Source: Curvibacter lanceolatus ATCC 14669 (GTDB lineage Bacteria; Pseudomonadota; Gammaproteobacteria; Burkholderiales; Burkholderiaceae_C). From it: a DNA stretch of 64,000 nucleotides. The notes under the pieces were generated by a model that saw nothing but the letters and a program-made list of their open reading frames with translations, did not search any database and was not told the DNA's origin. Where the stretch lies: positions 62,001 through 126,000 of the forward strand of contig NZ_KB906263.1 in NCBI RefSeq assembly GCF_000381265.1, read 5' to 3'. Shown here in pieces: positions 47,821 through 56,498 of this stretch (position 1 is the first letter of the stretch; each line of letters opens with the position of its first letter). The position numbers were made by a program, and so were the translations under genes.

Positions 47821-48594
47821 ATGAACACCAGCGAACTCTTCTCGCTCAAAGGCCGCACCGCCCTCATCACCGGCGGCTCACGCGGCATCGGCCGCATGAT
47901 TGCGGCCGGCTTCATCGCCCAGGGGGCACGCGTCTACATCTCGGCACGCAAGGCCGCGGCCTGCGACGCCACCGCCGCCGAGCTGGCACAGGGCGGCCAC
48001 TGTGTGTCGCTGCCTGCCGATGTGTCCAGCGTCGAAGGTGCCAAGGCCCTGGCAGCGGCCTACGGCCAGCACGAGAGCTCGCTCGACATCCTGGTGAACA
48101 ACGCCGGTGCCGCCTGGGGGGCTCCGTTTGACGAGTTCCCCGAAAGTGGCTGGGACAAGGTGGTCGACCTGAACTTGAAGGCCCCCTTCTTCCTGACCCA
48201 GGCTCTGGCCCCGCTGCTGCGCCAGGCAGCACAGCAGCGCGCGGCCAAGGTGATCAACATCGCCTCGATCGACGGCATCTCGGTCAACCCGCTGGAGACC
48301 TATTCGTACGCCGCCAGCAAGTCGGGCCTGATCCACCTGACCCGCCGCATGGCCCTGCGCCTGATCGAGGACAACATCGTGGTCAATGCCATCGCCCCCG
48401 GGGCCTTCGCCTCCGAGATGAACCGCGACGCCCGCGACCACGGCGAGGAGGTCTCGGCCCGCATTCCGGCACGCCGCATCGGCAGCGACGAGGACATGGC
48501 CGCTGCGGCGATCTACCTGGCGTCGCGTGCTGGCGACTACGTGGTCGGCCACACACTCACGGTGGACGGTGGCGTGACCCACGCCCGGGGGTGA
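47821..48594 (+). CDS. SDR family oxidoreductase (RhlG/gluconate dehydrogenase-like)
   Basis: A 257-residue short-chain dehydrogenase with a full set of motifs: TGGSRGIG at about 20-27, NNAGAAWG near 95, the catalytic Ser in INIASIDGIS, and Tyr-x3-Lys in YSYAASKSG. The C-terminus IYLASRAGDYVVGHTLTVDGG is typical of 3-ketoacyl reductase/RhlG-like members. AACAGGAGACAACACC immediately before the ATG is the same leader as at the Bug gene (8537). Likely co-transcribed with the preceding flavin enzyme. Confidence 0.9.
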   Translation: MNTSELFSLKGRTALITGGSRGIGRMIAAGFIAQGARVYISARKAAACDATAAELAQGGHCVSLPADVSSVEGAKALAAAYGQHESSLDILVNNAGAAWGAPFDEFPESGWDKVVDLNLKAPFFLTQALAPLLRQAAQQRAAKVINIASIDGISVNPLETYSYAASKSGLIHLTRRMALRLIEDNIVVNAIAPGAFASEMNRDARDHGEEVSARIPARRIGSDEDMAAAAIYLASRAGDYVVGHTLTVDGGVTHARG

Positions 48595-48624
48595 GCCAGA
48601 TCAGCCCGGGCGCGGCAACAGCGC

Positions 48625-49467
48625 TCAGGGCTTGACGAACTTCAGCAGGAAGCCGTCGGTGCGTTGCCCGTCAGCGGCCGATTTCTGGTCACGGGGGTCG
48701 GCCGGGTTGCGGTAGATCTCGCTGGCAGCCACGAAACGGAAGCCCGCCGCCTCGACCTCCTGGCGAACCAGGGCTTCTTCGACGCGGTGCAGCGTGTTCG
48801 ACTCCGTGATGCCGGTGCCGACACGCCCGGCGTGATCGGCAATCACATAGACACCACCCGGCTTCAAACCGGCAAAAACCGCCTGATTGAGGCTGGCGCG
48901 GTCCACGCCCCAGTGCCCCAGGTCGTGGTAATTGAACATGAAGGTCACCAGATCCAGCCCCTTGCGGGTGGCCGCATCGGGAACCGGGGATTCAAAAGGC
49001 AGCACCACGGGCTCCAGCGTGCCCAGTTGGGACTGGCGAGCTCGCTGCAGCAAGGCAGCAAAAGAGCGCGTACGGGCCGGTTCTGGCCCGGCCCTGAAGC
49101 CAACCGTGTCAGTCTGTGAAGCAGCGTCCTTGGCATTTGCAGGTGGCACCGCACTTTGACCATAGACCCGCCCGGTGGCGCCGACGCTGCGCGCCAGCAA
49201 CTCGCTGGTGTAGCCGCCCCCGGCATTCAAATCCAGCACCTGCATGCCGGGACGCACACCGATGAATGCCAGCAGTTTTTCAGGTTGACGCACCGCGTCC
49301 AGTTTCCGGTCTGCGGCCGAGCGATCCGGGCTGGCGACAATGGCCGCGATCGAGTTGGTGTTCAAGGCGCCGGGCACGCCATTGGCAGCAGGGCCGGCAC
49401 AGGCGGCCAAAGTCAGAACGAGAGAAGCCCCCACGGCACGAGCGATCAAGGTTCGGGTCAGTTTCAT
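48625..49467 (-). CDS. Lipoprotein with a class I methyltransferase fold
   Basis: A 280-residue protein whose N-terminus is a lipoprotein signal: basic start, hydrophobic stretch, lipobox L-A-A-C with Cys23, then AGPAANG. The body is a SAM-methyltransferase-like domain with motif I MQVLDLNAGGGYTSELLARSVG near residue 80, FMFNYHDLGHWG, and LKPGGVYVIADHAG. Exporting a methyltransferase is odd because SAM is not expected in the periplasm. The start at 49467 is chosen by the signal sequence; the frame continues upstream to 49518. Function unknown. Confidence 0.82.
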   Translation of the reverse strand: MKLTRTLIARAVGASLVLTLAACAGPAANGVPGALNTNSIAAIVASPDRSAADRKLDAVRQPEKLLAFIGVRPGMQVLDLNAGGGYTSELLARSVGATGRVYGQSAVPPANAKDAASQTDTVGFRAGPEPARTRSFAALLQRARQSQLGTLEPVVLPFESPVPDAATRKGLDLVTFMFNYHDLGHWGVDRASLNQAVFAGLKPGGVYVIADHAGRVGTGITESNTLHRVEEALVRQEVEAAGFRFVAASEIYRNPADPRDQKSAADGQRTDGFLLKFVKP

Positions 49468-49525
49468 GACGATTCTCAGTTGGGTCGACAAAAAAAACGG
49501 GCAGATACCCGGAATCAAAAAAAGT

Positions 49526-50263
49526 TCACCACCACGGCGTGGCCTGCCACAAGGCCACCAGCAGAGGCATCAGCACCGCTGTAGCCACCCCGTTGAGCCC
49601 CATGGCCAGGGCGGAAAACGCCCCGGCGGTTTCATGCACTTGCAAGGCCCGGGCGGTGCCGATGGCGTGGGCCGAGATGCCCACGGCAAACCCTCTCACC
49701 GCAGGGTCATGAACCCCAATCCAGTTCAGCAGCGGACGGGCCATGATGGCTCCGCTGATACCAGTCACCGCCACGGCAACCGCCGCCAGCGAGGGCAAGC
49801 CGCCCCATCGTTCGGCCAGCGCCATGGCAATCGGCATGGTGGCCGATTTTGGCATCAATGACAGCAAGGTCTCGCGCGAGCCCCCCAGTGCCCACGCGAT
49901 CGCCACGGCCGACACCATCGCCGTGACCGAGCCTGCCAGCAGCGCCACCGCCACGGGCCGCCAGATGCGCTTGAGCCGCTCGAACTGACCGAACAAGGGC
50001 ACCGCCAGCGCCACCGTGGCCGGGCCAATCAGAAAGTGGACGAACTTGGCGCCTTCAAAATAGGTGGGGTAAGGCGTGCCGGTGGCCCACAGAACGGCAA
50101 TCACCAGGCTCACCGAGGTCAGCACCGGGATCAACCAAGGCTTGTGCCCCGAACGCCGGTAGAGCGCCACCGCCCCCAGGTAGGCCAACAAAGTCAGGGC
50201 CAGCCACAGCAGCGGCGAACGCCCCAGAAAGACCCAGATCTCGAACAGGCCACCGGGGTTCAT
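49526..50263 (-). CDS. lrgB: LrgB family protein
   Basis: A 245-residue polytopic membrane protein. SVSLVIAVLWATGTPYPTYFEGAKFVHFLIGPATVALAVP and LMPKSATMPIAMALAERWGG, then ISAHAIGTARALQ, are LrgB/YohK signatures. Together with LrgA it forms the holin-antiholin-like or metabolite-exporting pair (pyruvate or 3-hydroxypropionate transport is reported for some). Overlaps lrgA by 4 nt. Confidence 0.92.
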   Translation of the reverse strand: MNPGGLFEIWVFLGRSPLLWLALTLLAYLGAVALYRRSGHKPWLIPVLTSVSLVIAVLWATGTPYPTYFEGAKFVHFLIGPATVALAVPLFGQFERLKRIWRPVAVALLAGSVTAMVSAVAIAWALGGSRETLLSLMPKSATMPIAMALAERWGGLPSLAAVAVAVTGISGAIMARPLLNWIGVHDPAVRGFAVGISAHAIGTARALQVHETAGAFSALAMGLNGVATAVLMPLLVALWQATPWW

Positions 50264-50637
50264 GCAGCCTCCTCGGGAACGTCATCCGTCAGAGGCTGGC
50301 CGCTGCGCCGCAGCATCCACCGCAACGTCAACGCCGTCACCACCAGGGTCACCGCCGCCCCGCCAATGCCCGCCGCCAGAAACGGCAACCACTCGTGGGC
50401 GACGCGGCCAAAGTGCATCATCACGCCGGCCACCGCCGGGATGAACAGCAGCATCAGGTGTTGCAGCAGCCCCCCTGAGGCCTGGCGCAGCCCCTCAGGC
50501 ACGGCGCCCCGCCACACCAGCCAACCGGCCAGGATCAGCATGCCCATCAAGGGCCCCGGCAAGGGCAGGTGCAGCCAGAACACCAGGCCTTCGCCCAGCA
50601 GCTGCATCAGAAACAAAAGTGTCAGTCCTTGAATCAT
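50260..50637 (-). CDS. lrgA: LrgA/CidA family protein
   Basis: A 125-residue four-TM protein: LTLLFLMQLLGEGLVFWLHLPLPGPLMGMLILAGWL at the start, then LQHLMLLFIPAVAGVMMHFG, are the conserved LrgA/CidA segments. First gene of an lrgAB unit. No LytSR-type regulator is adjacent. Confidence 0.92.
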   Translation of the reverse strand: MIQGLTLLFLMQLLGEGLVFWLHLPLPGPLMGMLILAGWLVWRGAVPEGLRQASGGLLQHLMLLFIPAVAGVMMHFGRVAHEWLPFLAAGIGGAAVTLVVTALTLRWMLRRSGQPLTDDVPEEAA

Positions 50638-50725
50638 GGTCGGGTGTCTCCTGTGGGCTCAAGCTGGGGGCCGCCATTGTCACGCAAGGCAGCTTGGGGT
50701 GCAGGAGCGGGCGCTGCGCCCACCC

Positions 50726-51706
50726 TCACCAGCGGGGCAAGGCGCCCAGGCGCAGTTGCTGTCGGCGTTCGGCGTGGTCGGGCACCACGGCGGCCACCGT
50801 GTCCCAGAAGCGCGGGCTGTGGTCCATCACGCGCAGGTGGGCCAGCTCGTGCACCACCACGTAGTCGATCACGGGCAGGCTGAAATGGATCAGCCGCCAG
50901 TTGAGTCGGATGCTGCCATCGATGCGGGCACTGCCCCAGCGGGTGCTGGCATTGCTCAGGGCCAGCTTTTTCCATTGCACGCCCAGTTGGGGGGCGTAGT
51001 GGTCAAGCCGCTGGGCGAACAAGGCCTTGGCCTCGCGCATCAGGCAGGCCTGCACCGCATCCTTGATCTGGCTGGCCTCGGCTTGCGGCGGCAGGCCCAG
51101 GCTCAGCAGGTGGCGCACGCCCTGCTCGGCCGCCGCCTCAGGGGGCAGGCTGTGCAGCCGCCCGCCGGCCAGTGCGCCCGGCTGCAGGCGCACGCGCAGG
51201 GGCTCGCCCAGAAAAGGCAGCTCGGCCCCGTCGGCCCAGGCCACGCTGGCCTCGGCCTGGCGGGTCTGGCGCTCACGGGCCTCGTCGAGCTTGCGCACGA
51301 TCCAGGCACTCTTGGTGCGCAACGCGGCATCCACCTCGGCCTGAGGCACCCAGCGCGGCGCCCGCACCACCAGGCCCTCGGGCCCAACGACAAAGCCGAT
51401 GCTGCGCCGGCGCGCCCGCTCGAAGCGGTAGGCCACCCAGGTGCCTTGCAACTGCAGCTCGCGGTTGGCCTGCGGGTGGCGAAAACTCATGGGAGCGATC
51501 ACCTCGGTCAGCGGCGCGGCCGGCGGACCAACCGGACCTGGGGTGGTCGCCTTCGGGCGCGGCGGCTCAAACAGCTGAGGGTCGGGCGTCAGCGCCGCCT
51601 TGGGCCTGCGCGGTGGGGCGGCCCGGCGCTTCGTCGGTTCAGGGGCGGCGGCCGGCGCCGGGTCGCGCTCGAACAGGTCGAGCGTGAACTGCAGCAGTCG
51701 GTTCAT
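50726..51706 (-). CDS. YgjP-type metallopeptidase (DUF45)
   Basis: A 326-residue cytoplasmic protein with a Zn-binding motif HELAHLRVMDHSPRFW near the C-terminus (HExxH with a third His seven residues on). The core includes RRSIGFVVGPEGLVVRAPRW, LSNASTRWGSARIDGSIRLNWRL and DYVVVHELAH. An N-terminal extension of about 75 residues, rich in Pro, Arg and Ala, precedes the domain. The start MNRLLQFTLDLFERD at 51706 lies 20 bases after the plsC stop. The role of DUF45 proteins is unproven; peptidase activity is inferred from the motif. Confidence 0.88.
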   Translation of the reverse strand: MNRLLQFTLDLFERDPAPAAAPEPTKRRAAPPRRPKAALTPDPQLFEPPRPKATTPGPVGPPAAPLTEVIAPMSFRHPQANRELQLQGTWVAYRFERARRRSIGFVVGPEGLVVRAPRWVPQAEVDAALRTKSAWIVRKLDEARERQTRQAEASVAWADGAELPFLGEPLRVRLQPGALAGGRLHSLPPEAAAEQGVRHLLSLGLPPQAEASQIKDAVQACLMREAKALFAQRLDHYAPQLGVQWKKLALSNASTRWGSARIDGSIRLNWRLIHFSLPVIDYVVVHELAHLRVMDHSPRFWDTVAAVVPDHAERRQQLRLGALPRW

Positions 51707-51726
51707 GGCCCCTGACACGCGCGAGC

Positions 51727-52473
51727 TCAACCCTGGACGGGCGGGTAAGCCTCGGGGTCGAGGCGGCGCATCTCGGCTTCGATCCAGGCCTCCACCTCGC
51801 GCATCAGCTCGTCGGGCTGGCGCCCGGCCGAGGGGATGGGCTTGCCGATCGACACATCCACCACGCCGGGGTGTTTGATGAAGGCCTTGCGCGGCCAGCA
51901 TTTGGCCGAGGTGACGGCAATCGGGATCACCGGGGCGCCGGTCTCGATGGCCAGGCGGGTGCCGCCGCTCTTGTACTGGCCTTTCTGGCCGCGGGGTGTG
52001 CGCGTGCCCTCGGGGAACATGATGATCCAGATGCCCTGGGCCAGCAGGCGCTTGCCCTGCGCCACCACCTTGTTGAAGGCCTGGGCACGCTGGCTGCGGT
52101 CAATGTGGATCATGTCGAGCCGGCCCATGGCCCAGCCGAAGAAAGGCACGTACAGCAGCTCTTTCTTGAACACATAGGCCAGCGGGTGCGGCATCAGCGT
52201 GGGCATCAGAAAGGTCTCGAAGGTCGACTGGTGCTTGACCAGCAAAATGGCCGGGCTGGTCTCGCCCAGCGGCAGGTTCTCGCGCCCGCTCACCCGCACC
52301 TCGATGCCCATCAGCACGCGGGCCCCCGACACGGCCCAGCCCAGCCAGCGCACCGCCATCCACCACAGCGGGGTGCCGCGGCGCCACAGCGAGGCCACCA
52401 GCATGATCAGGGCCCAGGGGATCACGGTGACCAGCATCCACAGGGTGTGCAGGATGGAGCGCAGCAGGGACAT
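51727..52473 (-). CDS. plsC: 1-acyl-sn-glycerol-3-phosphate acyltransferase
   Basis: A 248-residue membrane-associated LPLAT that acylates lysophosphatidic acid. The active-site motif is VKHQSTFE (His-x4-Glu rather than the usual Asp), the acyl acceptor site is FPEGTRTPRGQKGQYKSG, and ETGAPVIPIAVTS follows. The Asp-to-Glu change is common in this family. An N-terminal membrane helix (LWMLVTVIPWALIMLVASLW) is present. Co-oriented with gmhB and glyQS upstream. Confidence 0.9.
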   Translation of the reverse strand: MSLLRSILHTLWMLVTVIPWALIMLVASLWRRGTPLWWMAVRWLGWAVSGARVLMGIEVRVSGRENLPLGETSPAILLVKHQSTFETFLMPTLMPHPLAYVFKKELLYVPFFGWAMGRLDMIHIDRSQRAQAFNKVVAQGKRLLAQGIWIIMFPEGTRTPRGQKGQYKSGGTRLAIETGAPVIPIAVTSAKCWPRKAFIKHPGVVDVSIGKPIPSAGRQPDELMREVEAWIEAEMRRLDPEAYPPVQG

Positions 52474-52540
52474 GGGTGGGGTCTTCTCGAAAATGAAGGA
52501 CGATGGATCTCGGTGAAGGCGCCAGAGACAGCGCCCCCAC

Positions 52541-53113
52541 TCAGGCCGCGGCGCGCTGGCGCTCGGCGTCGCGTGCGATCAGGTGGTCGGCAAAGGCGCC
52601 CACGTCGGCATGCACACGGGTGCCCGGCGGAAAGGTGTCAGGCAAGGGCCGGTCGCGCCACTCGGCGCCCAGGCCGGTGAGCACCAGGTGCGGCTCGCAG
52701 CCGGCGGCATGCCCGGCCTGCAGGTCACGCAGGCTGTCACCCGCCATGGGCACGCCCTGCAGGCTGATGCCGTAGCGTTCGGCAATCTGCTCGAACAGCC
52801 CCGGTGAAGGCATGCGGCAACGGCACTCCTCATCGGGTGCGTGCGGGCAGAAGAACACCGCCTCGACGCGCCCGCCAGCAGCGGCCAACAGCTTGTGCAT
52901 CTTGGCGTGCATGGCATTGACCTGGGCCATGTCGAACAGGCCGCGCCCCAGGCCCGCCTGGTTGGACACCACCACCACCTGGAAGCCCGCGTGGTTGAGG
53001 CGGGCAATCGCCTCCAGCACGCCGGGCAGGGGCAGCCACTCCTCAGGGCTTTTCACGAAGTCGTCGCTGCTTTCGTTGATGGTGCCATCGCGGTCGAGAA
53101 TGACGAGTTTCAT
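52541..53113 (-). CDS. gmhB: D-glycero-beta-D-manno-heptose 1,7-bisphosphate 7-phosphatase
   Basis: HAD-superfamily phosphatase of 190 residues in the ADP-heptose pathway for LPS inner core. LDRDGTINE at about residues 5-13 holds the nucleophile and acid, VVSNQAGLGRG is motif II, and CPHAPDEECRCRMPSPGL supplies the Cys/His zinc site of GmhB. MAGDSLRDLQAGHAAG is motif IV. The start at 53113 (MKLVILDRDG) is preferred to 53122; an AGGA precedes it. It sits 29 bases after glyS. Confidence 0.93.
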   Translation of the reverse strand: MKLVILDRDGTINESSDDFVKSPEEWLPLPGVLEAIARLNHAGFQVVVVSNQAGLGRGLFDMAQVNAMHAKMHKLLAAAGGRVEAVFFCPHAPDEECRCRMPSPGLFEQIAERYGISLQGVPMAGDSLRDLQAGHAAGCEPHLVLTGLGAEWRDRPLPDTFPPGTRVHADVGAFADHLIARDAERQRAAA

Positions 53114-53142
53114 GGGAAGCATCCTGTAGAGGGCGTTGGGGC

Positions 53143-55275
53143 TCAGCTGGCCAGGCGGGACAGGTCGGCCACGCGGTTCATGGCGTCGTGCAGGGTCTTG
53201 AGCAGGCCCAGGCGGTTCAGGCGCAGGTCCAGCTCTTCGGCGTTGACCATCACGCCTTCGAAGAAGGCATCGACCGGTGCGCGCAGGGCCGCCAGGGTCT
53301 GCAGCGAAGCGGTGTAATCGCCGGCATCGAACTGGGCCTTGGCCTGCGGTGCCGTGGCTTGCAGGGCGGCAAACAGCGCCTGCTCGGCGGCTTCCTTGAG
53401 CAGCACCGGGCTGACGTGGGCATCCACCTCGCCGGCCTTCTTGAGGATGTTGCTGACGCGCTTGTTGGCTGCGGCCAGGGCGGCGGCCTCGGGCAGCTTG
53501 GCAAAGGCACGCACAGCCTCCAGGCGCTGGGCCACGTCGGACAGGCGCTCAGGGCGCAGCGCCAGCACGGCATCAACTTCTTGGGCACTGAAGCCTTGCT
53601 CACGCAGGCTGCCGGCCAGGCGGTCGTAGATGAAGTCGGCCAGGGCGCCGCTGGCGTCGCTGATCTTGTCGCCAAAGGCAGGCACGGCGCTTTGCAGCAG
53701 GGTGCCCAGGGCCAGCGGCAGCTGGTTCTCGATCAGCAGGCGCACCACGCCCAGGGCGTGGCGGCGCAGCGCAAACGGGTCTTTGTCGCCGGTGGGCAGG
53801 TTGCCGATGCCGAACATGCCGGTCAGGGTTTCCAGCTTGTCGGCCAGGGCCACCACCACGCCGACCGTGCCGCGCGGCAGGGTGTCTCCAGCAAAGCGAG
53901 GCTTGTAATGGTCTTCGATGGCGTCGGCCACGGCCTCGGGCAGGCCATCGTTGAGGGCGTAGTAACGGCCCATGGTGCCCTGCAGCTCAGGGAACTCGCC
54001 CACCATGTCGGTCACCAGGTCGGTCTTGGCCAGCTGTGCGGCCAGGTCGGCCTGGGCCACCAGGGTGGCGTCGCCCAACTGGGCGGCGATCGCCTGGGCA
54101 ATGGCCTGAGCAATGGCGCGCACGCGTTCGACGCGCTCGCCCTGGGTGCCCAGCTTGTTGTGGTAGACCACCTTGCCCAGGCCTTCGACGCGCGAGGCCA
54201 GGGTCTTCTTGCGGTCCTGATCGAAGAAGAACTTGGCATCGGCCAGGCGCGGGCGCACCACGCGCTCGTTGCCGCCGATCACGGCACTGGCATCGGCCGG
54301 GCTGATGTTGCTGACCACCAGGAACTGGTGCGTCAGCTTGCCGGCGGCGTCCAGCAGCGGGAAGTACTTCTGATTGGCCTTCATGGTCAGGATCAGGCAC
54401 TCCTGCGGCACGCCCAGGAACTGGGTTTCGAAGGCGCAGATCAGCACGTTGGGTCGCTCGACCAGAGCGGTCACCTCATCGAGCAGGGCCTCGTCTTCGA
54501 TGGGGCGCACGCCATGGCCCACCTGGTCGGCAGCCGCGGCCAGCTGACGCACGATCTCGGCGCGGCGCTCGGCAAAGCTGGCGATCACGGCGCCATCGCG
54601 GCGCAGGGTGTCGGCGTAGGCGTCGGCATGTTCGATGGTGACCACCGGCTTGGCGGCCTCGAAGCGGTGGCCCAGGGTGGTGTTGCCCGACTTCAGGCCC
54701 AGTACCTTGAGCGGCACCACGCTGCTGCCGTGCAGGGCGATCACGCCGTGCGCCGGGCGCACGAAGTGCACGCTGCTCCAGCCGGGCAGTTCGCAATCGG
54801 TCTCGAGCTGGTAGGTCATGACCTTGGGGATCGGCAGCTTGGCCAGCGACTCTTCCAGGGCTTTTTGCAGGCCGACGTCGAGCGTGGCGCCGTTGACCAC
54901 GCTGTCATAGAACAGGGCTTCGGCTTTGCCGTCGGGGGCACGCTTGAGGCCAGCCACGGCAGACGCATCGGCGCCCAGGGCCGCCAGCTTCTTGAGCAAG
55001 GCCGGCGTGGCGTTGCCCGCAGCATCCAGGCCCACGCTGACCGGCATCAGCTTTTGCTGCACGGCGCGGTCGGCCGCCTTGGCCGCCACGTGGGTGATGT
55101 GCGCCGCCAGGCGACGCGGCGAGGCAAAGGCGGTGGTCACGCTGTCGGCAGCGGCCAGGCCCTGGGCCTTGAGTTGCTCGGCCAGCACGCCGGCAAAGGC
55201 CTCGCCCAGCTTCTTGAGCGCCTTGGGGGGCAGCTCTTCGACAAACAGTTCAACCAGAAGATTTTGTTGGCTCAT
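53143..55275 (-). CDS. glyS: Glycyl-tRNA synthetase beta subunit
   Basis: A 710-residue subunit of the alpha2beta2 bacterial GlyRS. It starts MSQQNLLVELFVEELPPKAL and includes KLPIPKVMTYQL, FVRPAHGVIALHGSSVVPL, QECLILTMKANQKYFPLLD, LDRP-type body and the C-terminal anticodon-binding region (VYHNKLGTQGERVER, PFALRRHALGVVRLL, NRVADLSRLA). Encoded 18 bases after glyQ. Confidence 0.96.
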   Translation of the reverse strand: MSQQNLLVELFVEELPPKALKKLGEAFAGVLAEQLKAQGLAAADSVTTAFASPRRLAAHITHVAAKAADRAVQQKLMPVSVGLDAAGNATPALLKKLAALGADASAVAGLKRAPDGKAEALFYDSVVNGATLDVGLQKALEESLAKLPIPKVMTYQLETDCELPGWSSVHFVRPAHGVIALHGSSVVPLKVLGLKSGNTTLGHRFEAAKPVVTIEHADAYADTLRRDGAVIASFAERRAEIVRQLAAAADQVGHGVRPIEDEALLDEVTALVERPNVLICAFETQFLGVPQECLILTMKANQKYFPLLDAAGKLTHQFLVVSNISPADASAVIGGNERVVRPRLADAKFFFDQDRKKTLASRVEGLGKVVYHNKLGTQGERVERVRAIAQAIAQAIAAQLGDATLVAQADLAAQLAKTDLVTDMVGEFPELQGTMGRYYALNDGLPEAVADAIEDHYKPRFAGDTLPRGTVGVVVALADKLETLTGMFGIGNLPTGDKDPFALRRHALGVVRLLIENQLPLALGTLLQSAVPAFGDKISDASGALADFIYDRLAGSLREQGFSAQEVDAVLALRPERLSDVAQRLEAVRAFAKLPEAAALAAANKRVSNILKKAGEVDAHVSPVLLKEAAEQALFAALQATAPQAKAQFDAGDYTASLQTLAALRAPVDAFFEGVMVNAEELDLRLNRLGLLKTLHDAMNRVADLSRLAS

Positions 55276-55293
55276 GATGTCTTGTTCTCCCGC

Positions 55294-56199
55294 TCAGGCG
55301 GCCTTCTTGGTCATCTGTTCAACCCACTCGCGCGGGGCCATGGGGAAACCCAGGCGCTCGCGGCTCTCGTAATAAGCCTGGGCCACGGCGCGGGCCAGGT
55401 TGCGGATGCGGCCGATGTAGGCGGCGCGCTCGGTGACCGAGATTGCGCCCCGGGCATCCAGCAGGTTGAAGGTGTGGGCGGCTTTGAGTACCTGCTCGTA
55501 GGCCGGCAGGGCCAGTTGCTGCTCCATCAGGTACTTGGCCTGCTTTTCGTGGGCACCGAAGGCGGTGAACAAAAACTCGGCATCGCTGTGCTCGAAGTTG
55601 TAGGTGGACTGTTCCACCTCGTTCTGGTGGTAAACGTCGCCGTAGCTCAGGGTGTCGGTCCACTTGAGGTTGTAGACGTTGTCCACGCCCTGCAGGTACA
55701 TGGCCAGGCGCTCCAGGCCGTAGGTGATCTCGCCGGTGATGGGTTTGCAATCAATGCCGCCCACCTGTTGGAAGTAGGTGAACTGGGTCACCTCCATGCC
55801 ATTGAGCCAGACCTCCCAGCCCAGGCCCCAGGCGCCCAGGGTGGGGTTTTCCCAATCGTCTTCGACGAAACGGATGTCGTTCTTCTTGAGATCGAAGCCC
55901 AGCGCCTCCAGGCTGCCCAGGTACAACTCGAGGATGTTGCTGGGGGCGGGCTTGAGCACCACCTGGTACTGGTAGTAGTGCTGCAGGCGGTTGGGGTTCT
56001 CGCCATAGCGGCCGTCCTTGGGGCGGCGGCTGGGCTGCACGTAGGCGGCCTTCCAGGGCTCGGGGCCCAGGGCGCGCAGGAAGGTGGCGGTGTGCGAGGT
56101 GCCTGCGCCCACTTCCATGTCGTAGGGCTGCAACAGCGCGCAGCCCTGGGCGTCCCAGTAGGACTGCAGCTTCAGAATGATTTGCTGAAAGGTCAACAT
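55294..56199 (-). CDS. glyQ: Glycyl-tRNA synthetase alpha subunit
   Basis: A 301-residue catalytic subunit. It starts [20 protein letters not shown] and contains [57 protein letters not shown] in the ATP/Gly site region, then [22 protein letters not shown] and [44 protein letters not shown]. First gene of the glyQ-glyS-gmhB-plsC-peptidase run; divergent from the protease gene across about 300 bases with no T-box or other recognised leader. Confidence 0.96.
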   Translation of the reverse strand: MLTFQQIILKLQSYWDAQGCALLQPYDMEVGAGTSHTATFLRALGPEPWKAAYVQPSRRPKDGRYGENPNRLQHYYQYQVVLKPAPSNILELYLGSLEALGFDLKKNDIRFVEDDWENPTLGAWGLGWEVWLNGMEVTQFTYFQQVGGIDCKPITGEITYGLERLAMYLQGVDNVYNLKWTDTLSYGDVYHQNEVEQSTYNFEHSDAEFLFTAFGAHEKQAKYLMEQQLALPAYEQVLKAAHTFNLLDARGAISVTERAAYIGRIRNLARAVAQAYYESRERLGFPMAPREWVEQMTKKAA

Positions 56200-56498
56200 G
56201 ACGTTGGGCCCCGGTGGGCCGGGGTCTGGGCAAAAGAGGTGGATGGGGCCGGCGTGGCTGCTTTTCGAAGCAGGCTCTTGCGCAGCAAACCCGTGATTTT
56301 ACGGCCCGTCGGGCCTGGATGCCTGGGACGCCCGTGAGGCAGGACATTGAGCCCCGCCACAGGACCCACTCTCCTTTGTAAATGGGACACGAATTGACGC
56401 AAAGCCCATGCAAAATACCTGCCCAGAAGACAGCAGAGCCGACACATGCGCGCCATGGGGCCACTCGGACACCTCACCAACCAACGGATTCCGACAAG
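56200..56498. other. Divergent intergenic region glyQ / protease
   Basis: About 300 bases between glyQ (minus) and the lysyl-endopeptidase-like gene (plus). It must hold both promoters. I see no convincing paired -35/-10, hairpin with U tract, RNA gene or repeat in it. Confidence 0.5.

Noticed and set aside
53188-56337. 1049-residue plus-strand open frame
   Set aside because: It is antisense to glyS and glyQ, both certain; its translation is rich in Gly, Gln, His and Leu with no domain, as expected for a shadow of a GC-rich gene.
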